Assembly: GCA_946479505.1 (NCBI GenBank)
Contig: CAMLGC010000023.1
Coordinates: 1 to 36,661 of the forward strand
Source: an uncultured Sphingomonadaceae bacterium
Lineage (GTDB): Bacteria > Pseudomonadota > Alphaproteobacteria > Sphingomonadales > Sphingomonadaceae
Reading direction: 5' to 3'
Length of the DNA stretch: 36,661 bases
Of the stretch, positions 8,061 through 17,246 are shown in pieces. The notes under the pieces were generated by a model, which was not told the DNA's origin, did no database searches, and saw nothing but the letters and a program-made list of their open reading frames with translations. The position numbers were made by a program, and so were the translations under genes. Numbering within the stretch: the stretch's first letter is position 1; every line of letters starts with the position of its first letter.

Positions 8061-8591
8061 GTGGCGCTGCCCTTCTTCACGATCGGCCATTCGACGCTGA
8101 GCATCGAGGCCTTTGTCGAGGCGCTGCGCGGCGCGGAGATCGGGCTGGTGGCGGACATCCGCACCGTGCCGCGATCGCGCACCAATCCGCAGTTCAATGC
8201 CGACGCGCTGCCCGACAGCCTGGCCGAGTTCCAGATCGGCTGGGCGCTGCTGCCGGCGCTCGGGGGCTTACGGGGGAAATCGAAGGAGGCTCCGCCCGAG
8301 ACCAACGGCGCGTGGCGAAACGCGAGCTTCCACAATTATGCCGATTACGCGCTGACCGCGCCGTTTGAGGAAGGTCTCGAAGAGCTGATCGCGCTCGGCC
8401 GCGAGCGGCGGGTGGCGATGATGTGCGCCGAGGCGGTGTGGTGGCGGTGCCATCGGCGGATCGTTTCCGACCACCTCCTCGCGCGCGGCGAGACGGTGTG
8501 CCACATCATAAGCGGCCGGATCGAGCCCGCGCGGCTGACGCCCGACGCGCGGGTGGAAGGGAGTCGCGTCACCTACCCCGCCCCCGCCTGA
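8061..8591 (+). CDS. DUF488 family protein
   Basis: The 176-residue protein begins FFTIGHSTLSIEAFVEAL and contains LVADIRTVPRSRTNPQFN, HNYADYAL and MMCAEAVWWRCHRRIVSDHL. These are the signature blocks of DUF488. The CAE...CHR region with its conserved Cys and His is the hallmark of the family. The function is unknown; a nucleotide- or RNA-related role has been suggested only loosely. The GTG start at 8061 is six bases after the DUF2945 stop, which implies co-transcription. Full length compared with relatives. Confidence 0.88.
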   Translation: MALPFFTIGHSTLSIEAFVEALRGAEIGLVADIRTVPRSRTNPQFNADALPDSLAEFQIGWALLPALGGLRGKSKEAPPETNGAWRNASFHNYADYALTAPFEEGLEELIALGRERRVAMMCAEAVWWRCHRRIVSDHLLARGETVCHIISGRIEPARLTPDARVEGSRVTYPAPA

Positions 8592-8656
8592 GCGCCGCCC
8601 TACCATTTCGCAGACCCGCGCCGTAAAGGTGCGCCAACCTCATTCGGAGACCGTTC

Positions 8657-9829
8657 ATGCAGGATATCGTCATCACCGCCGCCAAGCGCACGCCGGTCGG
8701 CAGCTTTCTGGGCGCCTTCGCGAGCGTGCCCGCGCACGAGCTCGGTCGCACGGCGATCGTGGCGGCGCTCGCGCAAGCGGGCGTTTCGGGAGAAGAGGTG
8801 TCGGAGGTGATCCTCGGCCAGGTGCTCACCGCGGGCCAGGGGCAGAACCCGGCGCGGCAGGCGTCGATGGCGGCGGGGGTTCCGCAGGAGATTCCCGCCT
8901 GGGGCGTCAATCAGGTGTGCGGCAGCGGGCTGCGTGCGGTGGCGCTCGCGGCGCAGGCGGTGGCGACGGGGGACGCGCGGATCGTGGTTGCGGGCGGGCA
9001 GGAATCGATGTCGCTCTCCGTCCACTGCCAAAACCTGCGACAGGGCACCAAGATGGGCGACCTCAGCCTGGTCGACACGATGATAAAGGACGGGCTGACC
9101 GACGTGTTCAACGGCTATCACATGGGGATCACCGCCGAGAACCTCGCCGAGAAGTATCAGGTGACCCGCGGCGAGCAGGACGAATTCTCGGTTCGATCAC
9201 AGAACAATGCGGAGAAGGCGCGCGCCGGTGGACGGTTCAAGGACGAGATCGCGCCCGTCACCGTGAAGGGGCGCAAGGGCGACACGGTGGTCGAGGACGA
9301 CGAATATATCCGTGCCGGCGTGACGATCGACAGCGTCTCGGGCGTGCGGCCCGCGTTCAAGAAGGACGGCAGCGTGACCGCGGCCAACGCGTCGGGGCTC
9401 AACGACGGCGCGGCCGCGCTGGTGGTGATGTCTCGCGAAGAGGCAGCCAAGCGGGGCGCTCCGATCCTGGCGACGATCAGGAGCTGGGCTTCGGCCGGGG
9501 TTGATCCGGCGATCATGGGAATCGGGCCGGTGCCCGCGACGCGGCGCGCGCTCGAGAAAGCGGGCTGGTCGGTCGCCGATCTCGACCTGATCGAGGCCAA
9601 CGAGGCGTTCGCGGCGCAGGCGCTATCGGTGGGCAAGGAGCTCGGCTGGGGCGCCGACAAGGTCAACGTCAACGGCGGCGCGATCGCGATCGGGCACCCG
9701 ATCGGCGCGTCGGGCGCGCGCGTGCTGACGACGTTGCTCTACGAGATGGCGAAGCGCGACGCCAAGAAGGGGCTCGCGACCTTGTGCATCGGCGGCGGCA
9801 TGGGGATCGCGATGTGCGTCGACCGCTGA
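8657..9829 (+). CDS. phaA: Acetyl-CoA C-acetyltransferase (beta-ketothiolase, PhaA/AtoB type)
   Basis: It condenses two acetyl-CoA to acetoacetyl-CoA, the first step to polyhydroxybutyrate, or runs in reverse in catabolism. The 390-residue sequence carries all thiolase signatures: acyl-accepting Cys88 in [38 protein letters not shown] with the catalytic His, and [10 protein letters not shown] with the second Cys near the end. Length is typical. ATG 8657 follows a GGAGA-like site (CATTCGGAGACC). The nearby PhaC-like gene and phaR support a PHA role, but no phaB reductase is present in the window. Confidence 0.93.
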   Translation: MQDIVITAAKRTPVGSFLGAFASVPAHELGRTAIVAALAQAGVSGEEVSEVILGQVLTAGQGQNPARQASMAAGVPQEIPAWGVNQVCGSGLRAVALAAQAVATGDARIVVAGGQESMSLSVHCQNLRQGTKMGDLSLVDTMIKDGLTDVFNGYHMGITAENLAEKYQVTRGEQDEFSVRSQNNAEKARAGGRFKDEIAPVTVKGRKGDTVVEDDEYIRAGVTIDSVSGVRPAFKKDGSVTAANASGLNDGAAALVVMSREEAAKRGAPILATIRSWASAGVDPAIMGIGPVPATRRALEKAGWSVADLDLIEANEAFAAQALSVGKELGWGADKVNVNGGAIAIGHPIGASGARVLTTLLYEMAKRDAKKGLATLCIGGGMGIAMCVDR

Positions 9830-9842
9830 GCCGGCGGCAATC

Positions 9843-11495
9843 TTGAAGGACCGATCGCTCACCAATCTTCGCGAGGCGCTGCTCACCGATCGGGCGCTGT
9901 CGCGCAACGTGCTGCTGTGGGCGCCGGCCGCGCTCACCCTCGTCATCCTCCTCACGGCGGCGGCGGGGCATGGCTGGGCGTTGTGGGGGCTCGTCGCCAC
10001 GCTGCCGGTGCTGGCGCTCGCGCTGATCGACCTCTTCCAGGACGGGCATTCGCTGCGGCGGACCTATCCCGGCTCGGCGCGGTTCCGCTGGTTTTTCGAG
10101 TGGCTGCGGCCGTACCTGCGCTCGTACATCGTCGAAAGCGACCTGAGCGGACGACCGTTCAGCCGCGACGAGCGCAGCCTCGTCTATTCGCGCGCCAAGG
10201 GCGAGGGCGACGCGCATCCGTTCGGGACCGAGCTCGACGTGTATTCGGGCGAATATGAGTGGCTCGCGCACTCGATCGCGCCGTCGAAGGACGTCGACGA
10301 AGACCCGCGGGTGTTGGTGGGGACCGACCAGTGTTCGCAACCCTATTCGGCGTCGCGGCTCAATATCTCGGCGATGAGCTTCGGAGCGCTCGGCGCGAAG
10401 GCGGTCGAGGCGCTCAACAAGGGCGCGAAGATCGGCGGGTTCTACCACGACACCGGGGAGGGCGGGCTCTCGCCCTATCACCTGAAGCATGGCGGCGACC
10501 TCGTGTGGGAAATCGGTTCGGGCTATTTCGGGTGCCGCACCCCGGATGGCCGCTTCGATCCCGCGCAGTTCGCCGAGAAGGCGCGGATCGAGCAGGTCCG
10601 GATGACCGAAATCAAATTGAGCCAGGGCGCCAAGCCCGGACATGGTGGGCTGCTGCCCGCGCCCAAGGTGTCAGCCGAGATCGCCAAAACGCGCGGCGTG
10701 CCGCAGGGGCAGGACTGTCTGTCTCCGCCCGGCCATTCAGCCTTTTCAACGCCGCGTGAGCTGATCGAGTTCGCCGCGCACATGCGCGAGCTTTCGGGCG
10801 GCAAGCCGATCGGAATCAAGTTGTGCGTCGGCTATCCGCACGAGCTGTTCGCGGTGGTCAAGGCGATGCTCGACACCGGTATCCTGATCGATTTCATCGT
10901 GATCGACGGTGCGGAAGGCGGCACGGGCGCGGCGCCGACCGAGCTTTCGGATCGCGTCGGCATGCCCTTGCGCGAAGGGCTGATCCTCGCGCGCAACGCG
11001 CTGGTGGGCGCGAACCTCAAGGGCAAGGTCAAGCTCGCGGCATCGGGCAAGGTCGCGAGCGGGGCGGCGATCGCGATGAACGCCGCGCTGGGCGCGGACT
11101 GGTGCAATGCGGCGCGGGCGTTCATGTTCGCGCTGGGGTGCGTGCAATCGATGCGGTGCGCGAGCGATACCTGCCCGACCGGCATCGCGACGCAATCGCC
11201 GGCGCGGCAACGCGGCCTCGTCATCCCCGACAAGGCAGAGCGCGTCGCGCGCTATCACAAGGCGACGATCCGCGCCTTAAACGAGATCGTCGTCGCGGCG
11301 GGGCTCGACGGCCCCGACGCGTTCGATCCGGCGAACCTGCGCCAGCGGGTCAACGTCGCCGAGATGCGCGCGCTCACCGACATCTACCCGTTCGTCGAGC
11401 CCGGCGAGCTGATCGACGGCGCGCGCGACGAGCGGCTGCGCTTCTGGTGGAATCAGGCGAGCCCCGACAGCTTCCGCCCGCAACCGGTTGGTTAA
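9843..11495 (+). CDS. Membrane-anchored FMN-binding glutamate-synthase-like protein
   Basis: A 550-residue protein with two N-terminal transmembrane segments (about residues 21-60), then a domain like the FMN-binding part of glutamate synthase: ISAMSFGALGAKAVEALNKGA, KPGHGGLLPAPKVSAEIA, IDGAEGGTGAAPTE and LAASGKVASGAAIAM. The Cys-rich QSMRCASDTCPTGIATQ (about 434-450) matches the 3Fe-4S site of GltB. There is no amidotransferase domain, so it is not a complete glutamate synthase. Relatives are of unknown physiological substrate. The start is a TTG at 9843, 13 bases after the thiolase stop; no ATG or GTG nearby retains the first membrane helix cleanly. Co-transcription with phaA is likely. Confidence 0.88.
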   Translation: MKDRSLTNLREALLTDRALSRNVLLWAPAALTLVILLTAAAGHGWALWGLVATLPVLALALIDLFQDGHSLRRTYPGSARFRWFFEWLRPYLRSYIVESDLSGRPFSRDERSLVYSRAKGEGDAHPFGTELDVYSGEYEWLAHSIAPSKDVDEDPRVLVGTDQCSQPYSASRLNISAMSFGALGAKAVEALNKGAKIGGFYHDTGEGGLSPYHLKHGGDLVWEIGSGYFGCRTPDGRFDPAQFAEKARIEQVRMTEIKLSQGAKPGHGGLLPAPKVSAEIAKTRGVPQGQDCLSPPGHSAFSTPRELIEFAAHMRELSGGKPIGIKLCVGYPHELFAVVKAMLDTGILIDFIVIDGAEGGTGAAPTELSDRVGMPLREGLILARNALVGANLKGKVKLAASGKVASGAAIAMNAALGADWCNAARAFMFALGCVQSMRCASDTCPTGIATQSPARQRGLVIPDKAERVARYHKATIRALNEIVVAAGLDGPDAFDPANLRQRVNVAEMRALTDIYPFVEPGELIDGARDERLRFWWNQASPDSFRPQPVG

Positions 11496-11559
11496 CGCTT
11501 TGGTTACCGTGATCGTTGGATAGCTGATCCCCTGACCGCCAAAGGGGGACCGGCCTGCC

Positions 11560-13920
11560 ATGAAGATCACCGTTCGCGCGCATGAGATCGCGACCCTGCT
11601 CGACCGCGCGCCGTTGGGCGTGACGACACTGTCGCTCGACTGTTTCGACACGCTGCTATGGCGCGATGTGCACAGCCCACGCGACGTATTCGCGGGGATC
11701 GAGGCCTCCGGCGGCGCGGTCGAGATGCGGATGTGGGCCGAAGGGGCGGCGCGCCGTGCGGAACGCATGCAGTCGAACCGCGGCGAGGTGACGTTTCAGG
11801 CGATCTATCAGCGCTTCCTGCCCGGCGCCTCGGCAGACGCGATCGAGGCTGCGGTGGCGCACGAGCTCGATCTCGAGGCGCGGCATTGTTTCGGCTTCGA
11901 ACCCACGATCGCGCTGATGCGCGCCGCGCGCGCCAAGGGGCTTCAGATCATTATCGTCAGCGACACCTATCTCGACGAGGACCAGCTCTCGACGCTGATC
12001 GCGCGCGCCGCGGGCCAGGACGTCCGCGATCTGATCGACCGAATCTTCGTTTCGTCGGCCCACGGCACGAGCAAGGGCGACGGCCTGTTCCGGCCTGTGC
12101 TCAAGGCACTGGACGCGCGCCCCGAAACCATCCTCCATTGCGGCGACAATCGGATCGCCGATCAGGTCGCGCCCGACACGCTGGGCATCCACACCGCGCA
12201 CCTCCTCCAATTCGACAAGGCCGCGGCGGAACGCCTGCGACTCGAATCGGTCGCCGCTGCCATGGTTGACCCGATGGCGCGCGTATCGGCGCCGGTCAGC
12301 CAGACCCACCGCGCCGAAACCGCCATGCGCACCGAGGAAGACGCAGCCACGCAGCTCGGCCACGACGTGCTCGGCCCGATCATGTACGCCTTCGCGCGTT
12401 GGTTGAAGGACGAAATCGACGAGATGTCGGCGCGCCTGGACAAGCCCGTCCGGCCGCTCTTTCTGATGCGCGACGGGCATTTGCCGTTCGAGGTGTTCCG
12501 GAAGGTGTTCGGTGACGAGCACGGGGGGGGGCCTGTCGAGATCAGTCGGGTCGTCGCTGTCCGCGCGATGCTCAAGGACACAGACGCGCTGCGGCGGTTC
12601 GTGCTCGAGGCGGTCGAGCGCGCGCCGGTCGCCGTCGTGGCGCACCAGCTCATGTTGTTCGGACATGAGGCGAAGAAACTCGTCAAACTTTCGCCTGCCG
12701 CCTTCTGCCGCGCAGTGACGCAACCCGCCACCGCCCGCACGATCGTCGCGCGATCGCGCAAATTTACGGGGCGCCTTCTTGCGCATCTCGATCGGGCAGG
12801 CGTCCGCGACGGCGACGCCGTGATGCTCGTCGACCTCGGCTATAACGGCTCGGTCCATAATCTTATCGCGCCGGTCCTTGCCGAGCGTATGGGGCTGACC
12901 GTTGCCGGACGCTACCTGCTGCTGCGCGAAGAGCAGCGCACCGGCCTCGACAAGCGCGGCCTTCTCGACGTGCGACACTATGAAGCGCGAATGCTGCACG
13001 CCTTGTGCGGCTGCATCGCCGTGATCGAGCAATTGTCCACCGTCGCGCAGGGCTCCGCCGTCGATTACGAAGAAGACGGCACGCCGATCCGCAAGGCGGC
13101 GGACATCAAGGGGGGGCAGAGCGCGATCCGAGACGCCGTGCAGCAAGCCTGTATCGCCTTTGCCGCCGGCGCAGGGCGCCACGTCGTCCGGGGAGGCCCG
13201 GTGAGCGAGGCGGACGCGTTGCGTCGATCGGCGGCGGCGGTGCTCGCGCGACTTCTGTTCTTGCCGTCGGCAGCCGAAACCGCGCTGCTCGAGGCGTTCG
13301 ATCACGACGTCAATCTCGGCACGACCGAGGTCGTTCGTCTGCTCGATCCGAACGAAGCCGCCGACGGACTGCGCCGGCGCGGGCTCGCCTATATCAACGA
13401 AACCGATCGCATGTTCGTACCCGGCGAGCTGCGTGGGCACGGCCTGCCGCTCAACCTGGCGCTCTTTTCATCGAGCCGCTTTTCGCTCGATCTGAGAAAC
13501 AGCGACTTTGCGGCGGGCGCCGTCAAGCTGCCGGTCATCCTTCTCGGTGCGGGCGAAGAGGCGATCCATCTGTTCGACGCCTTTCCCACCTCCGACGGCT
13601 ATTATCGGGTGGATGTTCCCGTGTCCCAGACGCGGTGGACGCCAGCGGTTCAGCTCGGCGCGACCTGCGAATGGGTGCAGGTCGATTCGGCGACGTGGCA
13701 TCCGCTTGCCGGGTTCGAAGCGAACGGGCCCGTGCGGGGAACGCCGGCGATCCTCATCCCCGACGCCATGGATGAGCAGGGTGCCGGCCTCTATTGCTGC
13801 CGAGAAACGGGGTTCCTTCTGGCGCCGCCACCCAAGGGCGGCGACGCCGTGGTGCTCTCGCTGATCTTCCGTCCCGTGGTGCGACGCGAGGCGGCGAACC
13901 GGCAGCGGGAGGCGGCGTGA
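11560..13920 (+). CDS. HAD-superfamily protein of the COG5610 type (glycan-cluster associated)
   Basis: The 786-residue N-terminal HAD domain shows motif I SLDCFDTLLW (D27, with D30), motif II IIIVSDTYLD, motif III Lys in TSKGDGLF, and motif IV HCGDNRIADQ near residue 195. A second domain from about residue 250 carries FLMRDGHLPFEVFRKVF and MLVDLGYNGSVHNLI, typical of COG5610 proteins found beside glycosyltransferases. The last ~130 residues form a separate, unrecognised and probably beta-rich segment. A phosphatase role on a sugar or lipid-linked intermediate is inference. ATG 11560 has an AAAGGGGGA ribosome binding site. It is the first gene of a four-gene operon and overlaps the methyltransferase start (TGATG). 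Confidence 0.82.
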   Translation: MKITVRAHEIATLLDRAPLGVTTLSLDCFDTLLWRDVHSPRDVFAGIEASGGAVEMRMWAEGAARRAERMQSNRGEVTFQAIYQRFLPGASADAIEAAVAHELDLEARHCFGFEPTIALMRAARAKGLQIIIVSDTYLDEDQLSTLIARAAGQDVRDLIDRIFVSSAHGTSKGDGLFRPVLKALDARPETILHCGDNRIADQVAPDTLGIHTAHLLQFDKAAAERLRLESVAAAMVDPMARVSAPVSQTHRAETAMRTEEDAATQLGHDVLGPIMYAFARWLKDEIDEMSARLDKPVRPLFLMRDGHLPFEVFRKVFGDEHGGGPVEISRVVAVRAMLKDTDALRRFVLEAVERAPVAVVAHQLMLFGHEAKKLVKLSPAAFCRAVTQPATARTIVARSRKFTGRLLAHLDRAGVRDGDAVMLVDLGYNGSVHNLIAPVLAERMGLTVAGRYLLLREEQRTGLDKRGLLDVRHYEARMLHALCGCIAVIEQLSTVAQGSAVDYEEDGTPIRKAADIKGGQSAIRDAVQQACIAFAAGAGRHVVRGGPVSEADALRRSAAAVLARLLFLPSAAETALLEAFDHDVNLGTTEVVRLLDPNEAADGLRRRGLAYINETDRMFVPGELRGHGLPLNLALFSSSRFSLDLRNSDFAAGAVKLPVILLGAGEEAIHLFDAFPTSDGYYRVDVPVSQTRWTPAVQLGATCEWVQVDSATWHPLAGFEANGPVRGTPAILIPDAMDEQGAGLYCCRETGFLLAPPPKGGDAVVLSLIFRPVVRREAANRQREAA

Positions 13921-14729
13921 TGGCCGACCTTTATCTGCATTCAATGGCCGAATTCGGCGACCTGATCGTCGACGGGCTCCGCCTCGCGGGAGTGCGCGAT
14001 ATCGTCGAGATCGGCGCCGAATTCGGCGGCATGTCCGCGCGGCTCGCCGAGTTGGCGCGCGAGCAGGGCGGCAGCCTCACCAGCATCGACCCCGAACCCA
14101 AGCCCGCCTTCGAGGCATGGCTCGGCGAACACCCCGAGGTGACCCACCTCGTGCAGCCCAGCCTCGAGGCGCTCGCGAGCATAGCGGCCGCTGATGCCTG
14201 GATCGTGGACGGCGATCACAATTGGTACACCGTCCATCATGAGCTCAAAGCGATCGAGGCGGCGTGCAGGCGCGACGACAAGCCGCTGCTCGTTTTCCTG
14301 CACGATGTCGGCTGGCCGTGCGCGCGGCGCGACCTCTATTACGCTCCAGACCGCGTGCCCGCCGAATTCCGCCAGCCCTTCTGTTTCGAGGGCGGCGTGG
14401 TGCTGGGCGATCCCCGCCTGCGCCCGGCGCAAGGACTACGCGGTGCCGGGCAGTTTGCCTGGGCGCTCGGCGAAGGTGGCCCGCGCAACGGCGTTCTGAC
14501 CGCGATCGAGGATTTCGTCGTCGAGGCGCCGCAAGGCACCTATTGCTTTGCGCGTATTCCGGCAGTGCTGGGACTGGGCGTGCTGTTCGACGCCCGAGCG
14601 CCGTGGAGCGCGGCGCTCGCCACGTTGTTGGCGCCCTTTCACGAAAACCCGCTGTTGCAGACACTCGAGACCAATCGTTTGCGCAACTATCTGACGGTGC
14701 TCGACTGGCAGGATCGCGCGGCCGCGTAA
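13920..14729 (+). CDS. Class I SAM-dependent methyltransferase
   Basis: The 269-residue protein begins LYLHSMAEFGDLIVDGL and has a Rossmann motif I (IVEIGAEFGGMSARLAEL, about residues 24-41) and an acidic strand SIDPEP. AWIVDGDHNWYTVHHEL and FLHDVGWPCARRDLYYAPD follow. This pattern matches the Methyltransf_24-like enzymes found near glycosyltransferases. It probably methylates a sugar or hydroxylated metabolite; the acceptor is unknown. The frame is open further upstream inside the HAD gene. The start at 13920 is chosen because its ATG overlaps the upstream TGA and the conserved sequence begins there. Confidence 0.85.
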   Translation: MADLYLHSMAEFGDLIVDGLRLAGVRDIVEIGAEFGGMSARLAELAREQGGSLTSIDPEPKPAFEAWLGEHPEVTHLVQPSLEALASIAAADAWIVDGDHNWYTVHHELKAIEAACRRDDKPLLVFLHDVGWPCARRDLYYAPDRVPAEFRQPFCFEGGVVLGDPRLRPAQGLRGAGQFAWALGEGGPRNGVLTAIEDFVVEAPQGTYCFARIPAVLGLGVLFDARAPWSAALATLLAPFHENPLLQTLETNRLRNYLTVLDWQDRAAA

Positions 14730-14765
14730 CGGGTTTTTAGGCGGTGCGGGACTAGACCCGCCCGC

Positions 14766-17246
14766 ATGACGCGCCATCCGCTGATCGCCCCGCGCCCGCC
14801 GCGGCTTTCCGAGCACGTGCCCGCGCTGGAGCGGATCGAGCAATCCGGCATTTTCTCCAACAATGGCCCCGAGGTGCGCGGATTCGAGGCGGACGTTACC
14901 GAACGGCTGTTCGGCGGGACCGGCGCGAGCCTGGCGGTCGCAAACGCGACTCTCGGATTGATGGTGGCGATCCGGCTGGCGGCGACGCCGCGGCTCGCGC
15001 CGGGCGCCCTCGCATTGATGCCGGCACTCACCTTCGCGGCGACCGCGCAGGCCGCGCAATGGGCGGGGCTGACGCCGCTGATCGCTGATATCGCGCCGGA
15101 TACGTGGAGCATCGATCCCGACACCGAGGAGCGCCTGCTGCGCGAGCATGGCGAGCGGATCGCGGTGCTGGTGCCCTATGCCACGTTCGGCAACGCGATC
15201 GACCTCGATCGCTATGCCTGGCTCCAGCGGCGGTTCGAGGTGGGGGTGGTGATCGACGCCGCCTCTTCGCTCGGCACGATCGACGAGACCGGCCGCGGCT
15301 TCGGCGCCGAGGCGCCGTTCGCGACCGTCTTCTCGATGCACGCGACCAAGACCTTCGCGGTCGCCGAGGGCGGGCTGGTCCATAGCGGCGACGCGGCGCT
15401 GATCGGTCGCTTGCGCGCGATGATCAATTTCGGGTTCGAAAGCGGCCGCAGCGCCACCCAGCCGGGGCTCAACGCCAAATTGCCCGAAATGCTGGCGTTG
15501 ATGGCACGGCTCAAGCTCGACGAGATCGAGGAGGTATGCGCCGGCCGGGCAGCAGTGGAGGCCGCGTATCGCACGGCGCTCGACGGGTTCGCGCTTCAGG
15601 CGCCTTTGGGCCGGCGGCGCGCGATCCAGTTCATGCCGGTGCTGTTGCCCGAAGCGCTCGGCGAGCGACGCGACGCAATCGTCGAGACGCTCGCGATCGA
15701 CAGCATCGGCTGCGGTCGGTATTTCAGCCCTCATCTGGGCGAGCAGCCGTGGTTCCGCGACTCCGCGCTGATCGAGCCGACCCCGGTTGCCGACGCGGTG
15801 GCGGCACGGATGCTGTCGCTTCCCGTCACCGACACGATGGCGCCCGACGATGCGCGGACGATCGCCGGGGCGCTGGCGCGTGCCTGCGCCAACGCTCCCG
15901 TGGCCTTTTCCGCACGGCCGCAGGGGCCGGCGATCGCCTCGCTGGTGGTGATCGGCGGCGGGCCGGCGGGAACCGCGCTGCTCGACGCGGCGACCAAGCG
16001 CGGGCTGCTGTCCGAGCTCGCCGCTTCGGGGCTGGTGGTGGTCGAGCGCGATGCGGTGCTCGGCGGCGGGAGCCTGGGCCGCTACGGCATCACATCGGAC
16101 AGCACCGCCGAGACCTTCCTGTCGGCGGTCAAGGACAATCTCCATCCCGAGCTCGCCGCGCTTGCCGACCATCCCGCAGGACATGCGGTCGCGCGCTATT
16201 CGGGCGCGCTCGGCGTGCCGCTGACGGTGGCCGGACCGCTGATCCGCGCGCTGGGCGACCGGCTGGGCGGGATCGTCGAACGAAGCGGCGGCACCGTACT
16301 CACCGGGCATGAGGCGATCGACGCGCAACAGACCGCCGACGGGCTGTGGACGGTGCGGCTGCGGCGGATCTCCGACGGTGCCGAGACCGAGCAGCGTGCG
16401 CGCAACATCGTGATCGCGACCGGCGGCCACCAGCCGCTCGACCGCCTGGCGCGGGCCGAGGTGGCGGGCGCGCCGCTCGTCGCCAGCGTCGGCGACCGGC
16501 TCGTCCAGTCGGACGAGGTCCTGAGCGCGGGCGGCTACAGCCGTGTCGCCGACCTGCTCTCGGGCAAGCGCAACCCGCGCGTGGTGGTGATCGGCGGCTC
16601 GACCAGCGCAATCGCCACCATCGCCTTGCTGCTCAAGAGCACGCCGGCGATTCCGTGGGGCCCGCAGGCGATCACGCTGCTTCACCGGCGACCGCTACGG
16701 CCCTTCTATCCGACGCCCCAGGCCGCACACGCCGAAGGGTTCACCGATTTCGGACCCGACGACATCTGCCCGGTCTCGGGCTTCGTCTATCGGCTTGCGG
16801 GCTTCCGGCTGGAGGCGCGCGAGCTGGTGCTGCGGATGATGGAGGTCGATGGCCGCACGCCCGAACCGCGCGTGCGCTTCCATCGCATCGCCGGCGACGA
16901 TGCCGAGGCGCGCGCGTATCTCGACGAAGCCGATCTCGTGATCGCCGCGCTAGGCTATCGCCCGCGCGCGCTGCCGCTCAAGGATTCGGCGGGCCGGCCG
17001 ATCGCCCTCGCCGCCCATGGCGATGCGGCGATGGTGGACAATTATTGCCGGATCGTCGGCGGCGACGGGCAGCCCGTACCCGGCGCGTTCGGGATCGGGC
17101 TCGCCGCCGGTTTCGTGCCGTGGGGACCAATGGGCGGCGAGGCGAGTTTCGTCGGCCAGGCCAACGGCTTGTGGCAATGGCAGAACGATGTCGGGCTGAG
17201 CATCGTCGACCAGATTCTCGGCGAGCGCGCCCGCGCGGTCGCATGA
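14766..17246 (+). CDS. Fusion: DegT/DnrJ aminotransferase + FAD/NAD(P)-dependent oxidoreductase
   Basis: One uninterrupted 826-residue frame. Residues ~1-375 are a DegT/DnrJ/EryC1/StrS sugar aminotransferase: D164 in VIDAASSLG contacts PLP nitrogen, and K195 in SMHATKTFAVAEGG is the Schiff-base lysine. Residues ~388-826 are a two-dinucleotide-fold flavoprotein: FAD site VVIGGGPAGTALL (394-406), IATGGHQP (550-557), NAD(P) site VVVIGGSTSAIATI (607-620) and ALGYRP (728-733). Its layout resembles flavin monooxygenases of the SidA/IucD kind, but the family is not certain. Both halves keep their key residues. An amino sugar made by the first half and oxidised (for example N-hydroxylated) by the second is inference. 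ATG 14766 lacks a clear ribosome binding site and follows the methyltransferase by 36 bases. The gene overlaps the glycosyltransferase start (ATGA). Confidence 0.88.
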   Translation: MTRHPLIAPRPPRLSEHVPALERIEQSGIFSNNGPEVRGFEADVTERLFGGTGASLAVANATLGLMVAIRLAATPRLAPGALALMPALTFAATAQAAQWAGLTPLIADIAPDTWSIDPDTEERLLREHGERIAVLVPYATFGNAIDLDRYAWLQRRFEVGVVIDAASSLGTIDETGRGFGAEAPFATVFSMHATKTFAVAEGGLVHSGDAALIGRLRAMINFGFESGRSATQPGLNAKLPEMLALMARLKLDEIEEVCAGRAAVEAAYRTALDGFALQAPLGRRRAIQFMPVLLPEALGERRDAIVETLAIDSIGCGRYFSPHLGEQPWFRDSALIEPTPVADAVAARMLSLPVTDTMAPDDARTIAGALARACANAPVAFSARPQGPAIASLVVIGGGPAGTALLDAATKRGLLSELAASGLVVVERDAVLGGGSLGRYGITSDSTAETFLSAVKDNLHPELAALADHPAGHAVARYSGALGVPLTVAGPLIRALGDRLGGIVERSGGTVLTGHEAIDAQQTADGLWTVRLRRISDGAETEQRARNIVIATGGHQPLDRLARAEVAGAPLVASVGDRLVQSDEVLSAGGYSRVADLLSGKRNPRVVVIGGSTSAIATIALLLKSTPAIPWGPQAITLLHRRPLRPFYPTPQAAHAEGFTDFGPDDICPVSGFVYRLAGFRLEARELVLRMMEVDGRTPEPRVRFHRIAGDDAEARAYLDEADLVIAALGYRPRALPLKDSAGRPIALAAHGDAAMVDNYCRIVGGDGQPVPGAFGIGLAAGFVPWGPMGGEASFVGQANGLWQWQNDVGLSIVDQILGERARAVA

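Noticed and set aside
15880..15960. Suspicion that the aminotransferase-flavoprotein fusion is a sequencing artefact
   Set aside because: The junction (residues ~372-392) reads as an ordinary linker in one frame with normal codon use, and both halves retain their motifs; a lost stop cannot be excluded from sequence alone but nothing suggests it.
14436..16685. 749-residue open frame on the minus strand opposite the aminotransferase fusion
   Set aside because: Arg/Gly/His-rich composition with no recognisable motif; it mirrors the true plus-strand gene and results from high GC.
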